64,000 nt of DNA, from positions 5,146,001-5,210,000 of the forward strand of contig AP024096.1 of NCBI GenBank assembly GCA_015099395.1, read 5' to 3'. This stretch comes from Ktedonobacteria bacterium brp13 (GTDB lineage: Bacteria > Chloroflexota > Ktedonobacteria > Ktedonobacterales > Ktedonobacteraceae). Under the pieces are notes generated by a model. The model had not been told where the DNA came from, did no database searches, and worked only from the letters and a program-made list of their open reading frames with translations. Position 1 is the first letter of the stretch. Every line of letters starts with the position of its first letter. A program made the position numbers and the translations under genes. This document shows positions 19,473 to 29,054 of this stretch, piece by piece.

Positions 19473-20258
19473 ATGCAACAGACAAAAATGAGCAAACTTT
19501 ATGGACTCATCCTGTTGGGTGCAGCAGTGCTCCTGTGTGTGCTGCTGGCAATCAGCATGATAACCGCTCTTTTCTTCCCGGTGGAGAGTGGTATGCAGCC
19601 ATATTGGGCAGCATATCTGAGCCTTGTAATTCCTGGAGGCATCGCAGCAATCGGTGTTTATCAACTACGTACAACGCGCGAAACGCCCTTTTTCTCCCAG
19701 CGTCTCAGCATTCCCCTGGGTCTGAGCCTGGGCATACTGTTAGCGATCCTCCTCTATATACCAGGTATAGGCATGCTGGTGCAGTGGTCATCAATCGGTC
19801 TGGAGATGCTTATTGGACTTATCGGACTTACTCTCATTAATCCAAGCAGTATTAACTCAATTTCGCCACTCTTCGCATTGGTCTCAATTGTATACAACGC
19901 CGTTTTCATCGTCTGCTACAGTATCAGCGCCTATCAGACCACACGGCACAGTGGTTCGCTCAAAAAGGGGATGTGGAGTTGTCTCATAGCAATCATAGCA
20001 ACATACCTTGGTACAACTCTTACATTCACATTCATTGACATAATAGCTCACTTCATCTTCCATAAAGGGAGCGAGCTGTTCAGCCCAAGTACTGTTGCTG
20101 GCTTCAGTCCACTTTTAAACTATATGGCGAGCGCCTATAGTTACATGACGACAACAGCAATAGTGCTCATCTCACCTGCGGTGCTGGGTCTACTGATCGC
20201 GTTACTCATCTCGCGTCGTCTTACAACTGTGCGGCCAACACGCGCACAGGCAAGTTAG
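19473..20258 (+). CDS. Multi-pass membrane protein of unknown function
   Basis: About 261 residues, from a proposed ATG at 19473 (MQQTKMSK); an ATG at 19488 or an earlier one at 19383 is possible, and only a weak AAGAAAG is seen. About six hydrophobic segments are present, including LYGLILLGAAVLLCVLLAIS, LGLSLGILLAILLYIPGIGM and AIVLISPAVLGLLIALLIS. No recognised domain. It lies alone between the sedolisin terminator and a group II intron remnant. Confidence 0.6.
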   Translation: MQQTKMSKLYGLILLGAAVLLCVLLAISMITALFFPVESGMQPYWAAYLSLVIPGGIAAIGVYQLRTTRETPFFSQRLSIPLGLSLGILLAILLYIPGIGMLVQWSSIGLEMLIGLIGLTLINPSSINSISPLFALVSIVYNAVFIVCYSISAYQTTRHSGSLKKGMWSCLIAIIATYLGTTLTFTFIDIIAHFIFHKGSELFSPSTVAGFSPLLNYMASAYSYMTTTAIVLISPAVLGLLIALLISRRLTTVRPTRAQAS

Positions 20259-20407
20259 GGAGCAGGCTCAGAAAAAGTTGAGCACCATGCTCTGCATAGT
20301 GTCGGATCGGTACTCAGTTATGACTAATGATCACCCTTCTAAAAGGCTGGAATTCTTAACAGTAGGCAATACTGTTTGTCAGTTAAAGGTTAACCTAAGC
20401 GACGGAG

Positions 20408-20570
20408 TCACCTCCGCCGCTCGGCTTCAGAACCGGACATGAAGCTTCTCACCTCATCCGGCTCCTCGATAGTTTCATCAGTACCTCTGGTTGCTACTGA
20501 GCCATCAGTAGCCGTTTTCTGGTCATGGCAATGTCGGTGCAATAGCCCGCACGCATGCAGATGAGCTATA
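20408..20570 (-). pseudogene. 3' end of a group II intron-encoded maturase, remnant
   Basis: Read leftward, the bases encode HACGLLHRHCHDQKTATDG, then a spacer, IEEPDEVRSFMSGSEAERRR and a stop at 20408-20410. CHDQKT followed by EEPDE is the ending I recall from group II intron reverse transcriptases, where the coding end doubles as intron RNA. The paired GAGCCGGATGAGG and TGTCCGGTTC segments are typical of that RNA. No RT domain remains. The rest of 20259-20831 shows no gene. Confidence 0.6.
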
Positions 20571-20831
20571 CCTATCTTTATAGATCATTCATACCATCCG
20601 ATAAAGAAAAGAGAGTGCGCACTATCCATAATAGCCAATATACATGCGCTACACTCGACATAGATAGCCCTATAACCTCGTATAATACCTAATAGGATAG
20701 TTATGGAAAAGCTTATGCTTGCCTTTTACACGCAACTCAGTACTGTATACTTAGATGTGCGGGGTTGCGTATCATCTTGTACACCGTTTAACGTAAGTTG
20801 CTACTCTTAGTAGTTGCAAGGAGGCGTCAAC

Positions 20832-21944
20832 ATGTCCCTGCAAACAAACAATGCCTTCACGATCGGCGTTGAAGAAGAGTATCAAATAATCGATCCACAG
20901 ACCCGTGAACTGAGTCAGTCTGCGCAACAGATCTATCCGCTCGCGCATGATCTGCTAGGTGAAGCTGTCCAATATGAGATGATCCTTTCTCAGATTGAGA
21001 TCGCCACACCCATCTGTCATACGCTGGCAGATGTACAGGCAGAGCTAGTGCGGCTGAGAAGCGGTATTATCGCGGCAGCCGGTCAAACAAGGAAGTTGAT
21101 CGCGGCGGGAGGGACACATCCCTTCTCGCATTGGAAAGATCAGACTACCACGCCTAAAGATCGTTATGAGGATCTGATCGCTACATATCAACAGTTGATA
21201 CGTGAGCAGGTCATCTTCGGCCTTCATATCCATATCGGTATCGCTGATCGCGATGTGGCGATGCAGGTAGCCAATCGTGCGCGTCTCTGGCTGGCGCCGT
21301 TGATCGCACTCACAGCGAACTCACCTTTCTGGATCGGTGAGGATACTGGCTACCAGGATTATCGCACTGGCCTCTGGTGGACAGTGCCACTCTCTGGCCC
21401 ACCACCATACTTCGCGTCATACAAAAGCTATCGAGATACAATACAAGAGCTGTTTGATACTCATTGCATTGAGGATCCCACTAAGATCTATTGGGATCTG
21501 CGTCTCTCTGAGCGCTTCCCAACACTTGAATTTCGTGTGATGGATGTATGTATGACCGTGAGCGAGACCGTGGCAATGACGGGCCTGGTACGCGCACTGG
21601 TGCGCACATGCTATGAACAGGTGGAGCGCCAGACCGACTATCCAAAACCTTCAACTGACTTCCTGCGGGCGTTGCATTGGCGCGCTGCTCGCTACGGTCT
21701 CAACGAGTTGCTGGTCGATGTACCAACCCAACGCAGTTTCCCAGCCAGGGAATACGTTGAAGAGTTCCTGGCATTCTTGCGTCCTGCACTAGAGGCTGAA
21801 GGAGACTGGTACAGAGTATCCAGAGGGGTGCGCTTGATCCTTGAGCATGGCAATGGCGCGGACCGTCAGCTTGCTGTCTTTAAGCAGACCGGCAATCTCA
21901 CTAGCGTAGTCGACTATGTGATCGAGGAGACCAGACGTTTCTAA
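20832..21944 (+). CDS. Carboxylate-amine ligase, YbdK/GCS2 family
   Basis: The 370-residue protein opens TIGVEEEYQIIDPQTREL and contains GLHIHIGI, ERFPTLEFRVMDVCMT and a C-terminal DRQLAVFKQTG, all standard for the glutamate-cysteine-ligase-2 family. These enzymes form an amide bond using ATP; YbdK itself has weak gamma-glutamylcysteine ligase activity, so the true substrate is uncertain. AAGGAGG lies 8 bases before the ATG at 20832, excluding an in-frame TTG inside that site. It stands alone. Confidence 0.9.
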   Translation: MSLQTNNAFTIGVEEEYQIIDPQTRELSQSAQQIYPLAHDLLGEAVQYEMILSQIEIATPICHTLADVQAELVRLRSGIIAAAGQTRKLIAAGGTHPFSHWKDQTTTPKDRYEDLIATYQQLIREQVIFGLHIHIGIADRDVAMQVANRARLWLAPLIALTANSPFWIGEDTGYQDYRTGLWWTVPLSGPPPYFASYKSYRDTIQELFDTHCIEDPTKIYWDLRLSERFPTLEFRVMDVCMTVSETVAMTGLVRALVRTCYEQVERQTDYPKPSTDFLRALHWRAARYGLNELLVDVPTQRSFPAREYVEEFLAFLRPALEAEGDWYRVSRGVRLILEHGNGADRQLAVFKQTGNLTSVVDYVIEETRRF

Positions 21945-22174
21945 GCCTGGTCATACTCCCTGCTAGCGACCACAGAGACTTTACTATCTACACAACCCTG
22001 CATACTATAAACGTTATGAAACAAAGAAACATCTGTAAATCGTACTATTGATAATGTAAAGCGGCATCTGTAGAGTATATTTTTAAACGCATTCGTAGTA
22101 ATGAGTACTACATAGAGTGGCAGTTCACTAAAGGGAGGATAAGCATTGTGGATGCAGCCTCCCTTTTCCTATTG

Positions 22175-23488
22175 CTATAGCGTCTGCCAGAGGTTGCGAA
22201 AATAGTGGGCGTTATGTAACACATCCTTCATACTAAAGAAGATGCTGCCAGCGACCTGCGCATACTGCTGGTTGAGCTGTAACTGGTGCCTCAATTCCTG
22301 GGGATCGTTCCAGCGTGTAATATTGTACGCAGACTGCCCGATATACAGGCGCACATGGCTACCTGCGACCTCTTTTACCCACCATGGTAGCAGGATGTTA
22401 TAAGCAGCAGCTGGATAGTCGATCGACCAGTAGAGTTGGGGTGCGATATAGTCAATCCAGTTGTGGCGAATCCAGCTACGTGTATCAGCATAGAGGGTAT
22501 CGTAGTCGGTAACTCCTGCGTGTGTAGCCGAACCAGTAGGATCATCAGCCTGATTGCGCCAGACCCCAAAGGGACTGATGCCAAACGGTACACTCGGACG
22601 GAGCGTCTTGATGCCCTGTGAGAGACCAGCGATAAGCTGGTTGACATTATCGCGCCGCCAGTCAGCCAGAACGGGAAACTTCACAGCACCATAGCGCTGA
22701 TAGCTAGCAGCATCTGGAAACGCCTGTCCAGCCACTGGATAGGGATAGAAGTAGTCGTCCAACTGTACACCATCCACAGGATAGTGCTGCACGACCTCAA
22801 GGATACTCTGCGTCACCAGTACTCGTACTGCAGGCAGCCCCGGATCAAAGTACAGCCGCCCACCATAATGAACGACCCAGTCAGGGTGCAGTCGCGCCGG
22901 ATTGGTAGAGGCCAGCGCTGCGAGGTTGTCCTGGACGCTGACACGATATGGATTGAACCAGGCATGCAGCGCCATATGCCGACGATGCGCCTCACTCAAC
23001 ATAAACGCTAACGGATCGTAGCCAGGAGCACGCCCCTGCACGCCTGTGAGATATTGCGACCATGGGGCATAGCGCGAAGAATAGAACGCATCAGTGGAGG
23101 GTCTGACCTGCACGATGACGGTATTGAAGTGCAGCGCCAGCGCCTCATCCAATTGCTGGCGAAACTCGTGCTGCTGCTCTGCGCTAGAGAGGCCACTATG
23201 CTCAGGCCAATCAATATTCGAGACGGTGGCGATCCAGACCGCACGCATCTGTCCAGGCACCGGTGGCAACGCTGGCTGATCCTGCTGTAGTGGAGCAGTT
23301 AAAGACGAGGCTCCATGCAATGTCATAGTCCTCACCATTCCCAGAGCCGCACACAGTTGCGACCACCAGATCAGCCCGGCAAGAGCGCAGAGTAAACAGA
23401 CAGAGAAGAGCGTCGCCAGCCATGAACGGCGTCCTTGCAATGGCTGGCGCGGTCGATATGGCACGCTCTGAAAATCATTATCCAGCAC
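22175..23488 (-). CDS. GHL10 (DUF187) family glycoside hydrolase-like protein
   Basis: The 437-residue protein has an N-terminal membrane anchor (SWLATLFSVCLLCALAGLIWW), then the GHL10 barrel: MRAVWIATVSNIDWP, FNTVIVQVRPSTDAFY, HAWFNPYRV, GVQLDDYFYP, IAPQLYWSID. Family members act outside the membrane on peptidoglycan-related or other polysaccharides. The GTG at 23488 is chosen because GGGAGGGG stands 6 bases upstream. It follows nagA in the same direction (115 bases apart), consistent with amino-sugar release feeding NagA. Confidence 0.88.
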   Translation of the reverse strand: MLDNDFQSVPYRPRQPLQGRRSWLATLFSVCLLCALAGLIWWSQLCAALGMVRTMTLHGASSLTAPLQQDQPALPPVPGQMRAVWIATVSNIDWPEHSGLSSAEQQHEFRQQLDEALALHFNTVIVQVRPSTDAFYSSRYAPWSQYLTGVQGRAPGYDPLAFMLSEAHRRHMALHAWFNPYRVSVQDNLAALASTNPARLHPDWVVHYGGRLYFDPGLPAVRVLVTQSILEVVQHYPVDGVQLDDYFYPYPVAGQAFPDAASYQRYGAVKFPVLADWRRDNVNQLIAGLSQGIKTLRPSVPFGISPFGVWRNQADDPTGSATHAGVTDYDTLYADTRSWIRHNWIDYIAPQLYWSIDYPAAAYNILLPWWVKEVAGSHVRLYIGQSAYNITRWNDPQELRHQLQLNQQYAQVAGSIFFSMKDVLHNAHYFRNLWQTL

Positions 23489-23603
23489 AAGTCCCCTCCC
23501 TTTACAGCGTAGCACGTATATACTTTCATTATAGATGAGAGAAACACGTACAAGGGAAGGACATCACACCGCACCACATCACATCACCGCACAGACTCTT
23601 GCA

Positions 23604-24800
23604 TTAGCCGATGTGGCTGCGCCATTCCTCACTGGCATACGCGAACTCGCCACGACAGATGGTAGCTTGCAGCTGTAAATTGCGATCATAGATGACAAGA
23701 TCAGCATCATGCCCAACCTGCAAGCTACCCTTACGATCAGCCAGGTGGACCGAGCAAGCGGGATTATAGGAGAGCATTGCAGAGATATCGGAGAGTGAGC
23801 AGTGCGTCATCTCTAGCATATTGTGCAGCGCCTTGTCGAGCGTCAGGACACTACCGGTAAGCGTGCCATCGTTGAGCCGTGCCGCACCACAGATCACGTG
23901 TGCCTCCTGACCAGCGAACTCGAAGGTTGCCTCAGTCAGACCCGCACCAGCCAACGCATCGGTGACCACGACGGTACGCTGGGGTGTCAGCAAGCGCACA
24001 AACATATCCATCATAGCAGGGTGTACATGGATACCGTCGCCGATCAGCTCACCGAAAACCTGCGGAGCCTGTACGATCGCCGGGATTGGTCCGGGCTCGC
24101 GATGCTGCATAGCGCGCATCGCATTAAAGCAATGTGTCGCATGCGTCATACCCAGTTTGATACTAGCGACCGCCTGATCATAGTCAACATCGGTATGCCC
24201 GATAGCGACGGTCACCCCGGCCTCAACCAGACTACGAATCAAGGTAGCGGCTCCTGGTAGCTCTGGAGCAATCGTAATCAGGCGTAGATGCTGATGGGTG
24301 ATATCCATGATATGCGCAGTCTCGCTCTCGTCTGGCTCACGCAACCAGACCGGAGGATGCGCACCACGCTTCTGCACACTGATATAAGGCCCTTCCATAA
24401 AGATACCAGCCGCCTCAGCCGCCACACCCTCTCCCGGCTGCTCAATCGCCTCAACTGCCACACATAGCTGTGTCTCAGGTAGCGCATTGGGCGTACCAAC
24501 AACGGTCACAAGAAACGAGGTCACACCAGTCGTCGGAATCCAGCGCGCATAGTCACGAATCTCATTGGTATTGGTCGTATGTAGATTAAAGCCACCACCA
24601 CCGTGGGAATGCACCTCAATAAAACCTGGGAGAATTATATAATCGCTAGCATCAATAACTTGCGCATCACCAGTATGGTTTGTACCAATACTATCTACAG
24701 CACCAACAGCTTCGATGCTTCCCCCAGCAACAATGAGATCACCATGCGCGACATCCATAGTCGCATCTACCAGGCGAGCGCCCTGTAATGTGAACCGCAT
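23604..24800 (-). CDS. nagA: N-acetylglucosamine-6-phosphate deacetylase
   Basis: The 398-residue cytosolic enzyme removes acetate from GlcNAc-6-P. Metal and substrate motifs are present: GFIEVHSHGGGGF (HxH), MEGPYIS, AIGHTDVDYDQA, MTHATHCFNAMR, VTDALAGAG. The ATG at 24800 has GGAGAGAG upstream; an in-frame start 23 codons earlier lacks a site. It is divergent from gntR and murQ, and the shared region carries TGGTATA-type dyads, so co-regulation by the GntR protein is likely. Confidence 0.94.
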   Translation of the reverse strand: MRFTLQGARLVDATMDVAHGDLIVAGGSIEAVGAVDSIGTNHTGDAQVIDASDYIILPGFIEVHSHGGGGFNLHTTNTNEIRDYARWIPTTGVTSFLVTVVGTPNALPETQLCVAVEAIEQPGEGVAAEAAGIFMEGPYISVQKRGAHPPVWLREPDESETAHIMDITHQHLRLITIAPELPGAATLIRSLVEAGVTVAIGHTDVDYDQAVASIKLGMTHATHCFNAMRAMQHREPGPIPAIVQAPQVFGELIGDGIHVHPAMMDMFVRLLTPQRTVVVTDALAGAGLTEATFEFAGQEAHVICGAARLNDGTLTGSVLTLDKALHNMLEMTHCSLSDISAMLSYNPACSVHLADRKGSLQVGHDADLVIYDRNLQLQATICRGEFAYASEEWRSHIG

Positions 24801-24870
24801 TGAATCTCTCTCCTTAGCAAATATACTCAAGCTGTACATTAAAAATATGCCGTACAGCATATTTAACAAG

Positions 24871-24898
24871 TGGTATATACATTATACCAATTATACCA
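24871..24898. promoter_or_regulatory. GntR-type operator upstream of nagA
   Basis: TGGTATA (24871-24877) and TATACCA (24883-24889) form a dyad with a 5-base spacer; a second TATACCA half-site follows at 24892-24898. It lies 71-98 bases before the nagA start. TGGT-N-ACCA dyads are the known sites of DasR/NagR regulators, the family of the GntR protein encoded next door. Confidence 0.6.
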
Positions 24899-25025
24899 TT
24901 GTTTTGCCTATCTTAGCAGCAAGCAATCAGCAATCAACAATCAACAATTAGTCATCGTAACACAACCTCATTCTCTATGACTCTCTAAGATCTTATCCCC
25001 TATCGTAATAAAAGAGTGCAAAGCC

Positions 25026-25103
25026 TTGACTTCAAGGCATTTATCTGGAATGATTAGAGCAGAATCTGGTATAGAAGACCTGCCAAGCATACCAGACTGC
25101 TCT
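25026..25103 (+). promoter_or_regulatory. Promoter and overlapping dyad for gntR
   Basis: TTGACT (25026-25031), a 17-base spacer and AATGAT (25049-25054) form a promoter. Directly after the -10 an interrupted dyad runs AGAGCAGAATCTGGTAT (25056-25072) ... ATACCAGACTGCTCT (25089-25103), again containing TGGTAT/ATACCA. A repressor bound here would block initiation, which suggests autoregulation. Otherwise 24899-25137 holds nothing recognisable. Confidence 0.5.
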
Positions 25104-25137
25104 TGCTTACCAACACGACAGGCGGTATAGTACAAAG

Positions 25138-25863
25138 AACAACAATACTAGAAGAAGCATAAGAACCATCAGACCTGTAACGGTCCGATTATCTCATAGC
25201 AAAGACGTAGAAAAAATGCTAGATGTCACAAATAGCAAAGAACTGAAGAGGTTTTATGAGCTCTATCTTCCATAAAGGTCCCCTACCACGCTATTATCAG
25301 CTGAAAGAGATTATGAGTGAGAAGATCAGTACTGGTGAATGGAAACCGGGCGGCCTTATCCCTTCTGAACGAGAGTTAGGCGAGCAGTATGGTATTAGTC
25401 GTATGACGGCGCGCCAGGCAATTACTGAGCTTGTAAACGAAGGATTACTTTTCCGCGAACAGGGAAAAGGGACCTTTGTCAGTCGGATTACCCAGCAGTG
25501 AACAACAATACGAGAAGAAGCATAAGAACCATCAGACCAGCAACGGTCCGATTATCTCATAGCAAAGACGTAGAAAAAATGCCAGATGTCACAAATAGCA
25601 AAGAACTGAAGAGGTTTTATGAGCTCTATCTTCCGTAAAGGTCCCCTACCACGCTATTATCAGCTGAAAGAGATTATGCGTGAGAAGATCAGTACTGGTG
25701 AATGGAAACCGGGCGGCCTTATCCCTTCTGAACGAGAGTTAGGTGAGCAGTATGGTATTAGTCGTATGACAGCGCGCCAGGCAATTACTGAGCTTGTAAA
25801 CGAAGGATTATTTTTCCGCGAACAGGGGAAAGGGACCTTTGTCAATCAGCATAAGATTACCCA
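25138..25863 (+). repeat. Tandem duplication of gntR 5' region (363-bp units)
   Basis: The unit starting AACAACAATAC at 25138 recurs at 25501 with about 97 percent visible identity through the leader and the first 80 codons of gntR. The offset is 363 bases at the start codons (25256 and 25619). Near its end the first copy lacks 6 bases present in the second and then re-enters the next unit, which creates an early stop. Confidence 0.9.
25256..25501 (+). CDS. Truncated GntR regulator, DNA-binding domain only
   Basis: The 81-residue protein is the complete winged-helix domain (YYQLKEIMSEKISTGEWKPG, IPSERELGEQYGISRMTARQ, FREQGKGTFV) without the UTRA sensor domain. It keeps the same leader and upstream bases as the full copy, so it should be translated from its own site. 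It could be a decay product, or it could compete with the full regulator while being blind to the inducer. Only a few residues differ from the full copy (H5/R5, S21/R21, L/F near 65). Confidence 0.7.
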   Translation: MSSIFHKGPLPRYYQLKEIMSEKISTGEWKPGGLIPSERELGEQYGISRMTARQAITELVNEGLLFREQGKGTFVSRITQQ

Positions 25864-26368
25864 GCAGTTGATCCATCTAACAGGCTTTACCGAGGATATT
25901 CGTGCGCGCGGACAACGGCCGGGTACGCAAGTGCTCGCAGCACAGATGCAAGGAGCAGACGAAGAGACCGCCGAGCGCTTACGTATCAAGCCCGATCAGC
26001 CTGTCTTCTGTCTCCAACGCCTACGCCTGGCTGATGATGAGCCGCTAGCACTGGAGACGTCACAACTCTACTTTATCGGTTGTGAGAAACTGCTCGAAGA
26101 GGATTTTGCTCAGAACTCCCTCTATCAGCTTATGGAGAATAAATACGGCATTCTCCTGATTGAGGCAGAGCAGGAGATCGAGGCTGGTCTCTTCGACGAA
26201 GAAGCTGCACACATGTTAAAAGTACCGGTCAACAGTGCCGCCCTGTTTACACGCCGCATCACCTATACCGAGCGCGATCAACCAATCGAGTTCGCCAAAG
26301 CCATCTACTGTGGTAATAAATATACCTACTATACCCATATGAAACGTGAACAGTTTATGCCGTCATAA
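25619..26368 (+). CDS. GntR/HutC-type regulator (DasR/NagR-like) with UTRA domain
   Basis: The 249-residue protein has an N-terminal winged helix (about 8-78) and a UTRA effector domain (about 95-240; LIHLTGFTEDIRARGQRPG, QRLRLADDEPLALETSQL, RRITYTERDQPIEF). DasR/NagR members bind amino-sugar phosphates and repress uptake and catabolic genes. It is 17 bases upstream of murQ and divergent from nagA, which supports an amino-sugar effector. Binding sites are proposed in the intergenic region. Confidence 0.92.
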   Translation: MSSIFRKGPLPRYYQLKEIMREKISTGEWKPGGLIPSERELGEQYGISRMTARQAITELVNEGLFFREQGKGTFVNQHKITQQLIHLTGFTEDIRARGQRPGTQVLAAQMQGADEETAERLRIKPDQPVFCLQRLRLADDEPLALETSQLYFIGCEKLLEEDFAQNSLYQLMENKYGILLIEAEQEIEAGLFDEEAAHMLKVPVNSAALFTRRITYTERDQPIEFAKAIYCGNKYTYYTHMKREQFMPS

Positions 26369-26385
26369 AGCAAAGAGGTGATATA

Positions 26386-27273
26386 ATGCCCGGAAGATCC
26401 ACAGATCCTACAGATCCTACAGATTCTGGCAAACAGCAGATCAAGCTAGAGACACTCACAACCGAGGGAGTCAACCCGGCCACAACCAGAATCGATCAGA
26501 TGAGTGCGCTTGAAATTGCACAGGTCATGAACGCAGAGGATGCGCAGGTAGCCGCCGCTGTCCAGCAAGAGCTCCCCCATATTGCGCGTGCGATCGAAGA
26601 GATTAGCGCACGCATGCGCCAGGGAGGGCGACTGATCTATATCGGGGCCGGTACCTCCGGTCGGCTCGGTATCCTTGACGCCTCCGAATGTCCGCCCACC
26701 TTCAATATCTCGCCTGAACAGATCATCGGTCTGATCGCAGGTGGTCCAATCGCCACTGCATACGCCAGAGAAGATGCAGAAGACAGCCCTGCAGCTGGCA
26801 AGAGCGCATTACAAGAGGTCGCAGTAAGCGCGCAGGATAGCGTCGTAGGCCTCGCAGCGAGCGGACGGACGCCATATGTGCTCGGAGCACTTGACTATGC
26901 CCGTTCGCTAGGCGCGCTCACGATCGGCGTCGTCTGCAATCCTGAAACGCCGATGGCAGCACTCTCCGATCTGTTGATTGCCCCGGTAGTCGGTCCGGAA
27001 GTGATCACAGGCTCAACACGCCTCAAAGCAGGCACCGCTCAGAAGATGGTCCTGAATATGCTCAGCACCGGCTGTATGGTCCTGCTCGGAAAGACCTACG
27101 GGAATCTCATGATAGACGTACAGGCCACCAATGAGAAGCTGAAACAACGAGCACTCAAGGTCGTACAGCTGGCGACCGGACTACCACGCGAGCAAGCAGA
27201 AGAACTGCTACAGGCCGCCGGTGGGAACGCAAAGGTCGCGGTAGTCGGTTATCAACAGGCACAACACCCCTGA
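26386..27273 (+). CDS. murQ: N-acetylmuramic acid 6-phosphate etherase
   Basis: The 295-residue SIS-domain lyase removes lactate from MurNAc-6-P to yield GlcNAc-6-P, the substrate of NagA. Recognised segments: LETLTTEGVNPATTRID, RLIYIGAGTSGRLGILDASECPPTF, VGLAASGRTPYVLGAL, GSTRLKAGTAQKMVLNMLST. The length is normal. AGAGGTGAT lies before the ATG, 17 bases after gntR, so the two form one transcript. Together with nagA this is peptidoglycan recycling. Confidence 0.96.
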   Translation: MPGRSTDPTDPTDSGKQQIKLETLTTEGVNPATTRIDQMSALEIAQVMNAEDAQVAAAVQQELPHIARAIEEISARMRQGGRLIYIGAGTSGRLGILDASECPPTFNISPEQIIGLIAGGPIATAYAREDAEDSPAAGKSALQEVAVSAQDSVVGLAASGRTPYVLGALDYARSLGALTIGVVCNPETPMAALSDLLIAPVVGPEVITGSTRLKAGTAQKMVLNMLSTGCMVLLGKTYGNLMIDVQATNEKLKQRALKVVQLATGLPREQAEELLQAAGGNAKVAVVGYQQAQHP

Positions 27274-27629
27274 TCGCATTTCATTATGAACATCATAGAT
27301 ATCAGCGCTGCGACAGGATATCTCAGCACACAGCTAATAAAGCACCATCATGACACACAGATGCTCACAATTTCGCCAGAAAATGTACAAAAAGAGTTGC
27401 AAGGGATTGACCAGATAGCTAACCATTCTGTTATGATTATTATAGTAACAATGAATGCAACCCTGGATGCCTATCCCAGTAAGCATAAAAACTTTACCAG
27501 AGAGTCAATGTAGTCGATCGATATGGCATAATATAATAATAGGCTAGCGCAGATAACTCCTGCTCAGCCTATCCAGGTTGCACTCAAGAACACCACCGTA
27601 AAAGGATGGATTCTAGAAGGACACATACC

Positions 27630-28586
27630 ATGCAAGTCACAACGGAACATATTCAGCAATACGATGCCGCCAATGACGCTACAAGCGTCTATCAACTCTG
27701 GCAATCGACTCTGGGTCATCAATGGCCGCTCGATGAAGAGCGTATGAAAAAAGTGCTCGCAGGACCAGAAGCAGGTCACTTCGTTGCCCGTGTCAATGAA
27801 AGGATTGTTGGCTTCGTCGCTACATTTCAAAGCTTCCGCAAGAAAGAAAAGATTGGGCACCTTGCACTGATCCTTGTCGACCCGGCGATGCAAAAGCAGG
27901 GGCTTGGTAGCGCACTCCATCGGAGAGCACTGGCACATCTCCATGCAACAGGCCTGCATACCATCCAGCTCGGGGCGATTGAACCACGCTTCTGGTGCGG
28001 CGTACCAACGAATATGCCCGTTGCAGTGGACTTTTTCCGCCGTCAGGGTTGGGAGTACGAAGAGCGCGTCTATGATATGATCCGCGATATTCGCGAGTAC
28101 AGCACGCCCAGGAAGGTGACCTTGCGCCAGCAAGAGGAGCGCGTCACTATCGCGACTGCGACCAGTAACAATATCACTGAGGTGCTCTCCTTTGAGGCTC
28201 GTAACTTTCCAGAGTGGCAGGGACACGTTGAGGTCGTAGCCGATCGTAGCGATTATCGGGATATCCTGGTAGCACGCGACGCGGATGACCAGATCGTAGG
28301 TGTGATTGGACTCTATTCACAACAATCGCATCCTGATCGCACAGATATTGTCTGGCAGGGACTGCTTGGTCCAAAAACAGGTGGTCTCAATATTGTCGGC
28401 GTCACAGAAGAGCTGCGTGGTCGCGGTCTCGGCATCGCCCTGGTTGCCCGCGGAACCGAGATCCTCAGAGAGCGAGGCGTTGAACAATGCTATATCGATT
28501 GGGTCAGGCCAGATGTTGTCGACTTCTACGCGAAGCTGGACTATAAAGAATGGCGCGAATACAAGACCAGCTGGCGAAAAATCTAG
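27630..28586 (+). CDS. Tandem GNAT N-acetyltransferase
   Basis: The 318-residue protein has two GNAT folds: the first (about 1-150) with LALILVDPAMQKQGLGSALHRRAL, the second (about 165-318) with GVTEELRGRGLGIALVARG. Both show the acetyl-CoA-binding R/Q-x-x-G-x-G/A loop. The substrate is unknown; such tandem enzymes modify small molecules or antibiotics. AAGGA stands before the ATG at 27630, which is preferred over one 24 bases upstream. No operon partner. Confidence 0.88.
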   Translation: MQVTTEHIQQYDAANDATSVYQLWQSTLGHQWPLDEERMKKVLAGPEAGHFVARVNERIVGFVATFQSFRKKEKIGHLALILVDPAMQKQGLGSALHRRALAHLHATGLHTIQLGAIEPRFWCGVPTNMPVAVDFFRRQGWEYEERVYDMIRDIREYSTPRKVTLRQQEERVTIATATSNNITEVLSFEARNFPEWQGHVEVVADRSDYRDILVARDADDQIVGVIGLYSQQSHPDRTDIVWQGLLGPKTGGLNIVGVTEELRGRGLGIALVARGTEILRERGVEQCYIDWVRPDVVDFYAKLDYKEWREYKTSWRKI

Positions 28587-28740
28587 CGAGCCGTGTTCGC
28601 ATGTAAACGGAGGGAGCGAAAAAGCCACGCTTCCTCCCAATCAGCCACCAGCCTGCGTTGACAGAACAGTCTCTTTTCCTCCACAGCCCAACTCACTCGT
28701 TTTTAATACAGCCTCAACTTGATCAGCAAGCAAAAAATAG

Positions 28741-28770
28741 TTTACAAATACTGTAACGATGTAGTAATAT
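28741..28770 (+). promoter_or_regulatory. Candidate promoter upstream of ndh
   Basis: TTTACA (28741-28746), an 18-base spacer and TAATAT (28765-28770). It lies in a 468-base gene-free stretch (28587-29054) that contains no other recognised feature, about 285 bases before the NADH dehydrogenase start. Confidence 0.4.
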
Positions 28771-29054
28771 AGAGTGTAGAGGGACATAACACTCCTGGTC
28801 TATTGAACGTAACCCATCATCAATGAATGAGATGATAGAGATAGCATAACGACATTCCACAGAGCAGCGATCAGCTCAAGCGCCTCTCCACGTAGCAATG
28901 AACGCACATGGCTCAGACCGCCCTACCAAAGACGCTGGCGCAATATATATTCAAGTATATAGTCACCTTGTTGAATATGTACGTGTAAAGCTGTATATAC
29001 ACGACATACACGAAAAACACCAGCTGTAAAGTAGAATAAGGAAGGAGTCTGAAG

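Noticed and set aside
27286..27513. A 75-codon frame just after murQ
   Set aside because: No ribosome site, no recognisable motif and poor composition; more likely non-coding.
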